Shown one piece after another: positions 7,770 to 17,777 of a DNA stretch of 64,000 bases. The notes below the pieces were generated by a model. It saw only the letters and a list, made by a program, of their open reading frames with translations. It ran no database searches and was not told the DNA's origin. The position numbers and the translations under genes were made by a program. Numbering within the stretch: position 1 is the stretch's first letter; each line of letters begins with the position of its first letter. Origin of the DNA: Filimonas zeae (lineage in GTDB: Bacteria; Bacteroidota; Bacteroidia; Chitinophagales; Chitinophagaceae); NCBI RefSeq assembly GCF_014641615.1, contig NZ_BMIB01000003.1, positions 930,001-994,000 on the forward strand, written 5' to 3'.

Positions 7770-10625
7770 TTAAAAAGAAGCCCGTATACCCAGGTTGTAA
7801 AAGCGGTATTGCGGGGCGGTTCCAATATTTGTTTCCATCAGCTTACGCTCTTTCGATACTACCAGCAGGTTATCGCCCAGTACGTATACACTCAGGCCAT
7901 GGATAACAGAATTCTTAAACAGATCGTTATTGAAGTCGTACGTAAGCTGTACCCGGCTCAGGTTAAAACGATTGGTTTTATACATCCAGAAAGTAGAGTT
8001 CTGGTAGTTGTTGTTACCGGCAGTAGTGGTAAGGCGTGGGTAGTCAGCCGTGTTTTTGGTGGCTTCTGTCCAGCGGCCCCATACCGCATCTGAAAACTTG
8101 CCGGTGCCTCTTACCCAGTAGTAACTGCTGTTCTTAAAACCAATACCACCGGTTTGTCCGCTGGCCAGTGCAAACAGCGTAAAATGCCTCCATTTAACGG
8201 TAAGGTTAATACCATAATTGAAAGGGTTGGCAGCCCAGCCGTTACGGCCCAGGTTTACCTGATCTTTATTATCTACCACGCCATCGTTGTTAACATCTCT
8301 GTATTTAATATCACCAGGCTTTAACGTACCGCCAAAGGTTTGGCGGGCATGGCTGTTAATATCTGCCTGGTCCTGAAAAAAGCCATCGCTGATGTAACCC
8401 CAGTAGGCATCCAGTGCTTTGCCGGCGCGGTTCTGGTATGCATCCAGATAAATTTCATCACGGCGTACGGCCTGTGAGTTAAACACCATACCGGTTACGC
8501 CAAGGGAATACTGCACCTCTCCCACCTTGCGGTTCAGGTTTACAGCAAAGTCCACACCGGTGCGTCTGTCATTATTGTAATTCAGCCACGGGCGAAAATC
8601 GCCGTTACCGCTGAACCACGATGGATAGGTAAGCACCCCTCTGGTAAGCAGGCCATTGGTGTGCTGGCGGAAATAGTTTACATCCAGGGTAACAGCGCCT
8701 TTTAATAAAGAAGCTTCCAAACCGGCTCTGAATTCGTTTCTGCGTACAAATGTGAAATCCGGATTGGTACCCTGACCAGAGATGGAGGTAAAGCCACCGG
8801 AAGCGCCATCGCGCCATGGATACCAGCCACCGAGCTGACCATTATTGCCATAATACCCCTGATACAGATAGTAATCGGTAGGTGTAGTACCATCTGGCCG
8901 CAAACCGGTAATATCCAGATCCTGCTTAATGCTGGCATAAGAAGCGTTCAGCTTCAGATTGTCCACAAAAGCCACTTTGTTTTTAAAGAAAGCCTCATCG
9001 CTGATGCGCCAGCCCACGGTAACCGTGGGTGACAGTGCATTGCGTTTACCCGGAGGCATTTTGGCAGAATGCACGGCCGCTGCTGAGAAATCCACATAGT
9101 AACGCTTTTTAAAATTGTAACCCGCCTGAAAGCCCAGGTTGGTATTGCGTATAGGGTGATAAGTGCTGCCGCCGTTATTATCTGCATCGCTGGAAAACTG
9201 GGTAAGGTACCACCAGCCCAGTAAGGTACCGGTAACATGGTGATTACCGCCGAAAGTACGGTCGTAGTTAAACTGCGAACGTAAGCTCATGGTTTGTGTA
9301 TATGCCGTCTGGCCTACATATTCGTTGGTAGAGCTGAGGTCGTTGTTGTATTTACGCAACGAGGTAATTACATCCTTTCCATCTACCGTAGCCCAGGTAG
9401 GCTCATACGTAGCATAAGTTAACTGGTAAGCTTCGGAGTATAAGGAGGTATAATCCATGCTATACGCAGTTTTAAACTTCAATCCTTTTACCGCACTACC
9501 CAGGTCGGCCGTAGCCCCTACATTGTACATAAGGGTTCGGTTACGGGTTTTAATATAACCTGCAGCCAGGTTATCTGCAAACGCATTGGTTTGGTCGGTA
9601 GATAAGCCACCCAAAAGATATTGCCCGTCAATAAGATGGTTGCTGTTATCGGCAATGGTTTTTAAACCGGCGTTGCCCGCACTGAACATGCTGATGGGTA
9701 TAAACGGCGAAAACCAGTTGGGGCGCATAGTTGCAGAAGCCCCCCAGAAATTGCCCCTGCCTGTGTAGCTGTTGTTGAAAATGGCTACTGCATCGGTATT
9801 GGCAGTAAGCCAGCTGGTAAGGTTCATATCTACATTGGCGCGGATATTAAAGTTGAAATCATTATTCTTTTTCTGCTCGCCAAAATTCATGATGCTGTTG
9901 TTGTACGATGCACCAAAGTTGGTATAGTAGCGCGCAAAATCATTACCGCCGGATATTTCGGTAGTAACATCCTGCCGGGTATACGCCTTTTTCAGGTAGG
10001 CGGAGTTAAAGAAATCCACATCCGGATAGCGGTACGGGTTGGTACCGGCAGCAGTTGCATTAATCTGATCCTGCGTGTAACGTTCGGCAATACCATCGTT
10101 ACGGCTGGCCTCGTTATACAGCGTCATATAATCGGCTGCTTTAAGGTAAGAGGGATAGGCTTTGGGAAAGAACCAGCCGCTGTTGGCCCTTACATCAATG
10201 CTTAAAGGCTTTACAGTACCGCGTTTGGTGGTAATTAACACTACCCCTTTGGCGGCATTGCTGCCATACAATACTACGGAGCTGGCACCTTTTAGTACGG
10301 TAATAGTTTCAATTTCCACCGGGCGCACATCTGTAGCGCGGCGGGGCACGCCATCAATCAGTATCAGCGGAGCCTGGCCCCATATATTACCGGTATAGCC
10401 GCCTACCAGGCTTTGCAGGTTATCCAGGCTATAAGTTGCATAGTTTTTTTGTAATAATTCAGTTACGTTAACGGAGCTTACAGCGCCCGGTAAATCTTCC
10501 CGTGCCACTGTTTTAAAAGCCACGTTTACAAGGCTGTCTTTACCTGCCTGCGCCTGTACTGCCGCTGCATGCAGCATAGAAGCCGTAAACAGTACGCAGC
10601 AGGCCCTTATATGTTTAATGTTCAT
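7770..10625 (-). CDS. SusC/RagA TonB-dependent transporter, short form lacking the N-terminal regulatory-like domain, 951 aa
   Basis: This is an outer-membrane importer of the SusC family. The signal peptide (1-26, VQAQ) leads almost directly into the plug domain: the usual 80-residue CarboxypepD_reg-like domain and the G(Y/K)G(T/Q)QKK segment are absent. Plug features are clear (LILIDGVPRR, then TVLKGASSVVLYGSNAAKGVVLITTKRG at about 85-135), followed by a full beta-barrel to the C-terminal RFYNLGIRASF. It lies between SusD genes, 21 nt after the upstream one, so it is pair two of a tandem SusCD-SusCD arrangement like that in xylan loci of Bacteroides. The missing domain is not due to a frameshift, because the signal peptide is in frame. 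Confidence 0.93.
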   Translation of the reverse strand: MNIKHIRACCVLFTASMLHAAAVQAQAGKDSLVNVAFKTVAREDLPGAVSSVNVTELLQKNYATYSLDNLQSLVGGYTGNIWGQAPLILIDGVPRRATDVRPVEIETITVLKGASSVVLYGSNAAKGVVLITTKRGTVKPLSIDVRANSGWFFPKAYPSYLKAADYMTLYNEASRNDGIAERYTQDQINATAAGTNPYRYPDVDFFNSAYLKKAYTRQDVTTEISGGNDFARYYTNFGASYNNSIMNFGEQKKNNDFNFNIRANVDMNLTSWLTANTDAVAIFNNSYTGRGNFWGASATMRPNWFSPFIPISMFSAGNAGLKTIADNSNHLIDGQYLLGGLSTDQTNAFADNLAAGYIKTRNRTLMYNVGATADLGSAVKGLKFKTAYSMDYTSLYSEAYQLTYATYEPTWATVDGKDVITSLRKYNNDLSSTNEYVGQTAYTQTMSLRSQFNYDRTFGGNHHVTGTLLGWWYLTQFSSDADNNGGSTYHPIRNTNLGFQAGYNFKKRYYVDFSAAAVHSAKMPPGKRNALSPTVTVGWRISDEAFFKNKVAFVDNLKLNASYASIKQDLDITGLRPDGTTPTDYYLYQGYYGNNGQLGGWYPWRDGASGGFTSISGQGTNPDFTFVRRNEFRAGLEASLLKGAVTLDVNYFRQHTNGLLTRGVLTYPSWFSGNGDFRPWLNYNNDRRTGVDFAVNLNRKVGEVQYSLGVTGMVFNSQAVRRDEIYLDAYQNRAGKALDAYWGYISDGFFQDQADINSHARQTFGGTLKPGDIKYRDVNNDGVVDNKDQVNLGRNGWAANPFNYGINLTVKWRHFTLFALASGQTGGIGFKNSSYYWVRGTGKFSDAVWGRWTEATKNTADYPRLTTTAGNNNYQNSTFWMYKTNRFNLSRVQLTYDFNNDLFKNSVIHGLSVYVLGDNLLVVSKERKLMETNIGTAPQYRFYNLGIRASF

Positions 10626-10646
10626 TGTAACAGTTCGTTTTGAAGT

Positions 10647-12542
10647 TTACCAACCTGGATTCTGCTTAAATTCCGGATACATATTTACATCGCTTATCAG
10701 GAACGGAAACCAGTAATGTCTTTGTCCCAGTTGTCTTTCAAACAGCACCCTTTCGCGGAAATTGGCTACACGTGCGGTTCTGGGGCTTTCATATATTTCA
10801 CCATTGGGTGTGGCGCGGTCAAACTCAATACCCTTTTTTTGTGTGTAAGGGCGCTCGGTTAACAGCAGCCAGCGGCGCAGATCGTTAAAGCGGTGGCCTT
10901 CAAACGCCAGCTCTACGGCGCGCTCGCGGCGGTATTCGCTTCTGAATGCATCCTGCGAGCCTAAGAATTTTGCAGCCACATGGCCTACACCCAGCCCTGG
11001 CCGGTCTCTTACAAAGTTCACCGCATCTACCGCTGTTTTGCTGTAGTTGGTGGCTTTGCCGGTAGGTGAATTGTTGCCTTCCGATGCAGCTTCGGCATAC
11101 AGCAGGTACACGTCTGAAAGGCGCAGCAGGCTTAACACAAACGTGTTGTTTTCGCGGTAGCCTTCCCAGTCGTTGGTAAGTTTAGAGCACAGTTTGGAGT
11201 TCATATAACCCGTAAACACTGCTTTGGTAGAGTTATCGGTACGGAATAAGCCACCGGTGTATAAACTGGCGTACTGGCGGTACTGGTTATTGCCTACGTT
11301 GCTGGCGTTGTTTACGCATTTTTCGCCATCAATCATAATGTCGTTATAAAAACGCGGGTCTCTGTTTCTCCACGGGTATTCCGGGGTGTAACCGCTTTCT
11401 GCATCGGCAGTTGCAGGGTCAGTAATAGGCAAACCGTTGGCCATACCATAGTAATCTACATAGTTGGCGGTGGGGTACACTTTAATGCCCGAGCCGTTAA
11501 TGGTCATGGGGCGGTAATCGTTCACCTGGTTCCAGCGCCAGCGGCCTGCGGCTTCTGCCAGGTTTTCCATAAAAATGGCTTCTTTTAAACCGGGTATTTT
11601 ACCGTTCTGGTTAAACGTGTAAAACAGCTGTGAGTAGTTGGCAAAATTAGCCAGCTCGTAACGTTTGGTAGTTTCTATCAGCGTTAAAGCCTGGCCAAAT
11701 ACCTCTGCTGCTTTTTTGCAGTAGTCTGCGTTGTAGCTGCTGTTACCGGTTGATTCGCGGTTCATTAACGGGCTGCCGGCATACAACAGGTTTTTACCCA
11801 GAAAACACAGCGCCATAATTTTGTTGATGCGGAAGTTGTTGTTACCGGTGGTTTGTGCGCCGGTCGTGGTTGCATCCCAATCAACCGGCAGCAGATCTGC
11901 CGCCTTCTGTAAATCGGCTGCTACTTTTTCTGCGGTAGCCTGGTAGGTTAAGCGCGGTAGTTTGGGTGACTGATCGGTAGGCAATACCTGATCTATATAA
12001 GGCAGCCCGCCCCAATACTGCATCAGCATAAAATGGTACCAGCCGCGGAAAAAATACAGCTGCCCGGCAATCAGGTTCTTCTCCTCATCGGTAGCCTCGT
12101 TCAGCAGCGCCAGGTTGGCAATGCCAATGTTGGCTTTACGAATGGCATACCACGATAAACCCCACAGGTTACCCTTATCGCCACGTACCTGGCTGGCGGG
12201 GTTACCGCCATTTTTAAACCAGGAGCCAAAGATGGCTGTGTTCCAGCCCCAGTAATCGCCCTGGTCTATATTATACGCCAGTACCCTGGTTTCCGTAGGC
12301 TCCCACATATCTTCATCACCAAAGTTCCAGTTGTTGTGCGATCCTATGCCCGTGAGCAAAGGAATAGCGCTGTACAGCTCTTCTGTAAAGCCCTGGAAGT
12401 TGCGGAAATCTTTAAAGGCCTGTTTATCGCTGATATCGGTAAGGGGCGATTTATCCAGGTATTTGTTACAGGAACCCAAACCTGCTGCTATGGCAAACAA
12501 AAGCGTGCAGGGCAAACATATCGTTGTAAAAAACTTTTTCAT
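10647..12542 (-). CDS. SusD/RagB-family lipoprotein, 631 aa
   Basis: This is the surface lipoprotein partner of the SusC encoded just upstream. The lipobox is GLGSC (Cys25). The N-terminal region carries DKSPLTDISDKQAFKD, the helical core carries YFFRGWYHFMLMQYWGGLPY (about 165-185), and the C-terminal block has LRLSDVYLLYAEAASEG and RRERAVELAFEGHRFNDLRRW, all standard for SusD. It is longer than its paralogue at 5974 because of extra loops in the middle. The gap to the SusC stop is 12 nt. Role: capture of an oligosaccharide, probably xylan-derived from locus context. Confidence 0.93.
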   Translation of the reverse strand: MKKFFTTICLPCTLLFAIAAGLGSCNKYLDKSPLTDISDKQAFKDFRNFQGFTEELYSAIPLLTGIGSHNNWNFGDEDMWEPTETRVLAYNIDQGDYWGWNTAIFGSWFKNGGNPASQVRGDKGNLWGLSWYAIRKANIGIANLALLNEATDEEKNLIAGQLYFFRGWYHFMLMQYWGGLPYIDQVLPTDQSPKLPRLTYQATAEKVAADLQKAADLLPVDWDATTTGAQTTGNNNFRINKIMALCFLGKNLLYAGSPLMNRESTGNSSYNADYCKKAAEVFGQALTLIETTKRYELANFANYSQLFYTFNQNGKIPGLKEAIFMENLAEAAGRWRWNQVNDYRPMTINGSGIKVYPTANYVDYYGMANGLPITDPATADAESGYTPEYPWRNRDPRFYNDIMIDGEKCVNNASNVGNNQYRQYASLYTGGLFRTDNSTKAVFTGYMNSKLCSKLTNDWEGYRENNTFVLSLLRLSDVYLLYAEAASEGNNSPTGKATNYSKTAVDAVNFVRDRPGLGVGHVAAKFLGSQDAFRSEYRRERAVELAFEGHRFNDLRRWLLLTERPYTQKKGIEFDRATPNGEIYESPRTARVANFRERVLFERQLGQRHYWFPFLISDVNMYPEFKQNPGW

Positions 12543-12554
12543 GGTACTTATAGT

Positions 12555-15500
12555 TTATAAGTTAATGTCAACACCTACGTTATAGCGTTTCATAGTAGGG
12601 TAAGCACCAAAGGCAGCACTGCCAGAGAAGTTGCTCTCCCGGTCGTCCGGCATCTTTGTCCATAAAGCCAGGTTGTTACCGTTCACATACAGTCTGCAGG
12701 TTTTTACACCCAGGCGACTGATGCCTTTACCGCTGAAGGTGTAACCCACCTCCGCATTTTTTAAACGCAGGTAAGAGCCATCAAACAGGTAACGGGTACC
12801 GTTGCCACCCGCAGGTATCAGCGTGCTGTAACGGGGCAGCGGAATTTGTCCGCCGTCAGCCTTTGTCCAGTAAGTACCTTCCACAAACGCTACGTTAGAG
12901 CCGGAGTAGGTGTTAAAGGTGGGAAAGTCAACAAAACGGGTTACGTTGTTTACACCGTAAAACTGCAGGAACAGGCTAAAGCCTTTCCACTCCGCTCCTA
13001 TGCTGGTGCTGTAAGTATTCTGTGGCGAGCTGCTGTATTGGTAAGGCGCCTGGTCGTAACCATCAATAATACCATCGCCATTGTAGTCAACGATGTTATA
13101 GTCGCCTGCAAACTTGGCGTTGTTGTTGGCATTGCGCTGGGTGCTGCCATAAATATCATCCCAGCTTTGTATAAAGCCATTGTCCAGGAATGAGCGGTTT
13201 TGCCCCAGTGCCCATCCGGCCTGTTGCTGATATGCCGGTAACAATTCCGGATCATCGCGGAAGATGACTTTGTTTACTGCATGGGTAAAGTTGGTATTAG
13301 CCCATACATGAAAGCCGCCACGGAATGTATGGCTTAAACGCAGTTCTGCCTCATAGCCTTTTCCGGATACGCGACCCAGGTTGGCCTTGGGGGCTGCCAC
13401 ACCAAAGTAGGTAGGTATGGCGCGTGCGCCGCCATCTATTATAACGTCGCGTCTTTCATCTTTAAACACATCCACACTGCCCGCAATTTTGCCGTCCAGT
13501 ATGCTGTACTCTACGCCCAGGTTACGCTTTTCCACCGTTTCCCAGCTAATATTGGGGTTGCCCAGCTGGGTAATGTTGTAAAAGGTATAGGGGGTGTTCA
13601 CAATGGGGCTGCCCATTTGTGCGTTGCCGCCAAAGCTCCACTGATCTCTGTACAGCCAGCGGCCGCTTACGTTATCATCACCCACCTTACCCCACGAAGC
13701 ACGCAGCTTCAGCTGATCTACAAACGGCAGATGGTCTTTCACAAAAGCTTCGTTGCTCAGCATCCAGCCACCGGAAAAGGAAGGGAAGAAAGCAAAACGA
13801 TGCGATGGCCCGAATTTTTCAGAACCGTTATAAGCGCCGTTGGCTTCAAAAAAGTATTTGGTATTGTAGTTATACGTAAGGCGGAAAACCCAATCTTCCC
13901 GAAAGCGGTAAAACTCGCTGCCGGTAGCATATTTTTCGCGCTGCAGCAATGCCAGCGCAGATACATCATGCCTGCCGAATTTACGTGCATAGTTCAGCTG
14001 CAGCATGTAGTTAAGGCGGCGGTAAGTAGCACCTTTGTCTACCGCACCGGCAGCAATTGACCAGCGCACCATATCCGTATAATCCAGCTGGGTGCCGGCG
14101 TTTATGGGTTGCTCGTACACTACGTTGCCGGTTTCCGGGTCAATCCATTTACGCTGCGGGCCATTGTATAAATCGTTAATACCACGGCCGTTCTCAGCAA
14201 AGGTGTTATCCAGTGATATGCTGCCTCTGGCACTCAGCCCTTTGGTAATCATATTCAGCTCCTGCTGCAATACAAAGTCGGTAGTAAGCTGTGTGCTGGT
14301 TCTTTTTTCCAGGCCGGATACTGCCAGGTTGTAAACAGAGTTAGGCACATCTGCATTGCGGGGTGAGTAAAAGCCAAACGTACCATCGGAATACACCGGG
14401 CGCATGGCTTCCGGTGAAGAGCGGTAGGCAGATGACCAGTAGGATGCATCGCCATCCGCAGCGCCCCAGGGCACTTTACGTACACCGTTGGAACCAAATA
14501 TGCGTGTGGTAAACTTAGTGCTTCTGGTGAGGTTAAAATCCAGGTTGCTGCGTACGTTGGTACGGCTGTAACCGTAGCCACTCTGGTAGCCCCTGCCGTT
14601 TTGAAAGGTTCTGAACAAATCACCTTCATACGTATAATCTACACCCGCGAAATAGGTAACAAACTTAGAGCCGCCGGATACGCTGGCGCTGGTGTTGTAA
14701 CTTTTGGTATTGCTTTTAAACAGTTCCTTCTGCCAGTCTACGTTGGGGTATCTGTCCCACTCTGCGGCATTCAGCGGATTGCGGTATTTGTCTATAATGG
14801 CCAGTGGCTTATAAGCTGTCCATCCACTGGGTGTGCTGGGCAGTTCGCGTTCAATTACCTGGTTTTTGAGTAACAGTGCATCATACGCATCTAATTTAGC
14901 AGGCAGTTTGGAAGCGGTTTTTACCGTAACGTTAGAACGTATGCGGATGCTGGCCTTGCCCTCTTTACCCTTTTTGGTAGTGATTAATACAACGCCGTTG
15001 GCACCCTTTACACCGTACACAGCCGTGGCAGAGGCGTCTTTTAAAATAGAAATACTTTCAACCGAAGCTATATCAATAGCACCCAGTGCGCCGGGGCGTT
15101 CCACCCCATCTACCAGTATCAGCGGTGAGCTGTTGTTCCAGGTGGTTTGGGCACGAATCAGTATCTGCGGCGTTTCTGCACCGGGCATACCGGTGGAGGC
15201 CGTGGTAACCAGGCCGGGCAGGTTACCGGTTAAAGCCATACCCAGGTTGCTTACGCCGCCGGTACGCTCCAGCACTTTACCGGTGGTTTGGCTGATAGCG
15301 CCTACCACACTGGCTTTCTTCTGCTGGCCGTAGCCTACCACAATTACATCTTCCAGGTTGGCAGCAGCATCTTTGAGCGATACTACCAGGTTTTCCTGGT
15401 TGTCGGCAGTCATTTCCAGGGTGGATTTGCCTACATGGCTTATTTCCAGCACCTGTTTACCGGCAGGTACAGATATGGTGAATTTTCCTTCTCTATTGGT

Positions 15501-15686
15501 TTTAACAGCGGCGCCCTTTCCCTTTACCCGCACGGTGGCATCTGCCAGGGGTAGGTTCTGGGCATCGTAAACGGTTCCTTTAATAATGCGGGCGGTTTGT
15601 GCAAACCCGGCACAGCAGCATAGCAGGGCTGACAGTACCAGTAAGCACATACGTAGCCCCTTCAGCAGCGGCAATCTGAAAATCAT
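12555..15686 (-). CDS. SusC/RagA TonB-dependent transporter, about 1043 aa
   Basis: This is an outer-membrane oligosaccharide importer. I place the start at the ATG at 15686 (MIFRLPLLKG, a proper signal peptide ending CAGFAQ); an in-frame ATG at 15761 would add a non-signal extension. Domains: CarboxypepD_reg-like (about 30-110, IIKGTVYDAQNLPLADATV), VIVVGYGQQKKASVVGA, plug (SPLILVDGVERPG; SISILKDASATAVYGVKGANGVVLITTKKG), then the barrel ending RYNVGVDINL. It is the first transporter of the locus and has a promoter and a possible leader peptide upstream (15697-15914). Confidence 0.94.
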   Translation of the reverse strand: MIFRLPLLKGLRMCLLVLSALLCCCAGFAQTARIIKGTVYDAQNLPLADATVRVKGKGAAVKTNREGKFTISVPAGKQVLEISHVGKSTLEMTADNQENLVVSLKDAAANLEDVIVVGYGQQKKASVVGAISQTTGKVLERTGGVSNLGMALTGNLPGLVTTASTGMPGAETPQILIRAQTTWNNSSPLILVDGVERPGALGAIDIASVESISILKDASATAVYGVKGANGVVLITTKKGKEGKASIRIRSNVTVKTASKLPAKLDAYDALLLKNQVIERELPSTPSGWTAYKPLAIIDKYRNPLNAAEWDRYPNVDWQKELFKSNTKSYNTSASVSGGSKFVTYFAGVDYTYEGDLFRTFQNGRGYQSGYGYSRTNVRSNLDFNLTRSTKFTTRIFGSNGVRKVPWGAADGDASYWSSAYRSSPEAMRPVYSDGTFGFYSPRNADVPNSVYNLAVSGLEKRTSTQLTTDFVLQQELNMITKGLSARGSISLDNTFAENGRGINDLYNGPQRKWIDPETGNVVYEQPINAGTQLDYTDMVRWSIAAGAVDKGATYRRLNYMLQLNYARKFGRHDVSALALLQREKYATGSEFYRFREDWVFRLTYNYNTKYFFEANGAYNGSEKFGPSHRFAFFPSFSGGWMLSNEAFVKDHLPFVDQLKLRASWGKVGDDNVSGRWLYRDQWSFGGNAQMGSPIVNTPYTFYNITQLGNPNISWETVEKRNLGVEYSILDGKIAGSVDVFKDERRDVIIDGGARAIPTYFGVAAPKANLGRVSGKGYEAELRLSHTFRGGFHVWANTNFTHAVNKVIFRDDPELLPAYQQQAGWALGQNRSFLDNGFIQSWDDIYGSTQRNANNNAKFAGDYNIVDYNGDGIIDGYDQAPYQYSSSPQNTYSTSIGAEWKGFSLFLQFYGVNNVTRFVDFPTFNTYSGSNVAFVEGTYWTKADGGQIPLPRYSTLIPAGGNGTRYLFDGSYLRLKNAEVGYTFSGKGISRLGVKTCRLYVNGNNLALWTKMPDDRESNFSGSAAFGAYPTMKRYNVGVDINL

Positions 15687-15696
15687 GATGAGCTTT

Positions 15697-15804
15697 TTAA
15701 AGTTCTGAATGTGGTTTAAGAAAGAGTGTCCGGTAATTACAACCGGTGGCAAAAATGGCAACAGGACGCGGCGCGTCCATACATAAGCATTGTTTCGGTT
15801 TCAT
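15697..15804 (-). CDS. Possible 35-aa leader peptide upstream of SusC
   Basis: A 36-codon frame starts with ATG at 15804 and stops 10 nt before the SusC start. The product begins MKPKQCLCMDAPRPVA and contains three cysteines. Its start context, ACGATTGCAATATGAA, is identical over 16 nt to that of the genuine gene at 38043, and a similar context precedes the SusC at 53475. It lies downstream of the candidate promoter at 15852-15859, so it would be on the transcript. I know no family for it. It could be a translated leader or only an unused remnant. Confidence 0.35.
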   Translation of the reverse strand: MKPKQCLCMDAPRPVAIFATGCNYRTLFLKPHSEL

Positions 15805-15851
15805 ATTGCAATCGTTTAGTAAGTACAGCGGGCTGCTTTATACAGCGTAAA

Positions 15852-15914
15852 CAAAAGTATCGCTGTTGCCAGGCGGGGCATGTTTCAAATCGCTAAAAAA
15901 CTAGCACAGATGTC
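15852..15914 (-). promoter_or_regulatory. SusC promoter with candidate regulator-binding site
   Basis: On the minus strand a -7 element TACTTTTG (15859-15852) fits the Bacteroidota consensus TAnnTTTG. A 20-bp motif, GACATCTGTGCTAGTTTTTT (15914-15895), sits 35 nt upstream of it. The same motif, 17 of 20 identical, occurs 36 nt upstream of the -7 element of the CE6 gene at 18751-18770. The repeated spacing suggests an operator for the adjacent hybrid two-component regulator; that link is inference. The rest of the 15687-15999 gap holds only the possible leader peptide. Confidence 0.6.
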
Positions 15915-15999
15915 TATGAATAACAGCCAAACAGCCGTAAACACCGGGGCGTAACGCTGTTTGACTGATCATCAACCTGTTGCAAGGTATACAGGTGTA

Positions 16000-17745
16000 T
16001 TACGGTATCACCACATCGTTGGCCGAGGTAGCATACAACCCTATGAGCGCACCGGTAAAACCGCCCGCCACATCGGTAGATAATATGTCGCCGGAAACGG
16101 TACCGCCTACGGCCTTATATTCTTTTTCATCCGTGGAATAGCTGAAGGTATAGGCATCGCCTTTAGCCGTTACACGTAAACGTACATCACCACGGGCGGT
16201 AATTTTTTCACTGCCCACTACAGCAGACTGGCCATTAGCGGTTCTTTCCAGCACTATATAACGGTCGCTGCCTTTGGTAGTAATACCAAACACGTAGTTA
16301 TAGGTTTCTTTCTGGTAACAAACCACGCCTGCCAGTTCCTTTTCTGAACGTGGTGCATAGCTAAGTTTAACCGTAGCCTCAAAACTGGCGTGTTGCTGGC
16401 GGTAAAACAATGTGGAGGTAGGTTCGGTAGCCTTAATGGTTACCGGGAAGGGATTGATACGCAGGCCTTCTTTGTTGTTGCTGATGAAGTTTTCGCGCGC
16501 ACCCCTTACGCCAATCCATCTGAAATCGGGTTTGGCGGCCGTTAAATCATCGGTAAAGGTAAAGTTGCCACCGGGCAGGTAACCGTTCTGGCCATTCTGA
16601 TTCACCACGCCTTCAGGCATTTTAATAGCAGGCTTTAAGGGTACCAGTCCGTTTTCAAACACCGGGTATTCGCCACTCCAGTCCACGGGCAGCATAAAGG
16701 TTTCCCGGCCGGTATTCACGCGGTTTTTATCGTTCGGGCGCACTGCGAGGAACACAGCGTAGTATTTGCCGTTATGGCCTTCCACCAGGTCTGCATGGCC
16801 TGCCCAGTCTACCTTATTCGCCCTGTCTTTGGGAAAATAACGTTGGGTAAGTATGGGGTTGTTATTGGCGGGCACAAACGGGCCTTTGGGGTCGTTGCTC
16901 ACAAATATCACTTCACTGTGCCAGCCGCCGGTACCACCTTCTGCACACATCAGGTAATAACGTCCGTTCTTTTTATACATATGCGGGCCTTCAATCCAGA
17001 TAGGCTTTTGCGTAATATCCACGCCTCCGTCTACTATAATTTTATCACTGCCGGGTACTACCGCATCCTTTTCCAGATCGTACTCCCACAGTTTAATAAC
17101 GCGGTGACCGTTGTACAGCGCTTTGGGCGGCGCATCGTTGTGTACCAGATAAGCCTTGCCATTGTCATCAAAAAACAGCGAAGGGTCTATACCATCAAAT
17201 TTTAATTTAATAGGGTCGCTCCAGCCTTTGGCAGGATCCTGTGTTTTCACCACCATATTGCCAATGCCGGCGGCAATTTGTGTGGTAATCATGTAAAAAG
17301 TATTGTTATGGGCATTGTACTTAATATCCGGCGCATAAATACCTGCGGATATGCCAGACTTTTCTACCTTCAGCTGCGAAGGCCTGTCCAGCACGTGGCC
17401 TATCTGTTTCCAGTTTACCAGATCGTTGGAGTGGAAAATAGGTACACCCGGCACCATGGCAAAAGAGGAGTTGACGAGGTAATAATCGTTGCCCTTGCGG
17501 GTGATACTGGGGTCGGGGTAGCAGCCCTGTAAAACGGGACTGTAAAACTCCCCTTCTTTCAGCGGATAATCTTTATAAACCTGATCATTGCCCTGATACA
17601 CAAACTGTGTAAACACAGGCTGGTTTTTAGCGGGCTGCGCTTTCTGTGCCTGTGCAGTTGCGCCGGAGCCCAGCAGCATGCTCAGTAAAAGCGCGTAGGT
17701 GGAAGCTCTTCTTCCCCCAGGGGTGGTAACTGAAAATTGCATCAT
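16000..17745 (-). CDS. GH43 beta-xylosidase/arabinofuranosidase, 581 aa
   Basis: The protein has a signal peptide (about 1-34, ending TAQAQ). The GH43 propeller has base D78 (CYPDPS), D187 (GIDPSL) and general acid E252 (WIEGPH), in the spacing of GH43 two-domain xylosidases. After about residue 390 comes a C-terminal beta-sandwich (FRWIGVRG; TLFYRQQHASFEATV; GVVCYQKETYNYVFG) like the concanavalin-type domain of GH43 beta-xylosidases. It likely releases xylose or arabinose from xylo-oligosaccharides in the periplasm or at the surface. It belongs to a different GH43 group from the enzyme at 3517. It follows the CE6 gene by 32 nt in the same operon. Confidence 0.88.
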   Translation of the reverse strand: MMQFSVTTPGGRRASTYALLLSMLLGSGATAQAQKAQPAKNQPVFTQFVYQGNDQVYKDYPLKEGEFYSPVLQGCYPDPSITRKGNDYYLVNSSFAMVPGVPIFHSNDLVNWKQIGHVLDRPSQLKVEKSGISAGIYAPDIKYNAHNNTFYMITTQIAAGIGNMVVKTQDPAKGWSDPIKLKFDGIDPSLFFDDNGKAYLVHNDAPPKALYNGHRVIKLWEYDLEKDAVVPGSDKIIVDGGVDITQKPIWIEGPHMYKKNGRYYLMCAEGGTGGWHSEVIFVSNDPKGPFVPANNNPILTQRYFPKDRANKVDWAGHADLVEGHNGKYYAVFLAVRPNDKNRVNTGRETFMLPVDWSGEYPVFENGLVPLKPAIKMPEGVVNQNGQNGYLPGGNFTFTDDLTAAKPDFRWIGVRGARENFISNNKEGLRINPFPVTIKATEPTSTLFYRQQHASFEATVKLSYAPRSEKELAGVVCYQKETYNYVFGITTKGSDRYIVLERTANGQSAVVGSEKITARGDVRLRVTAKGDAYTFSYSTDEKEYKAVGGTVSGDILSTDVAGGFTGALIGLYATSANDVVIP

Positions 17746-17777
17746 TATTATGTATTCTTATTGGTAATTCAATGGCA

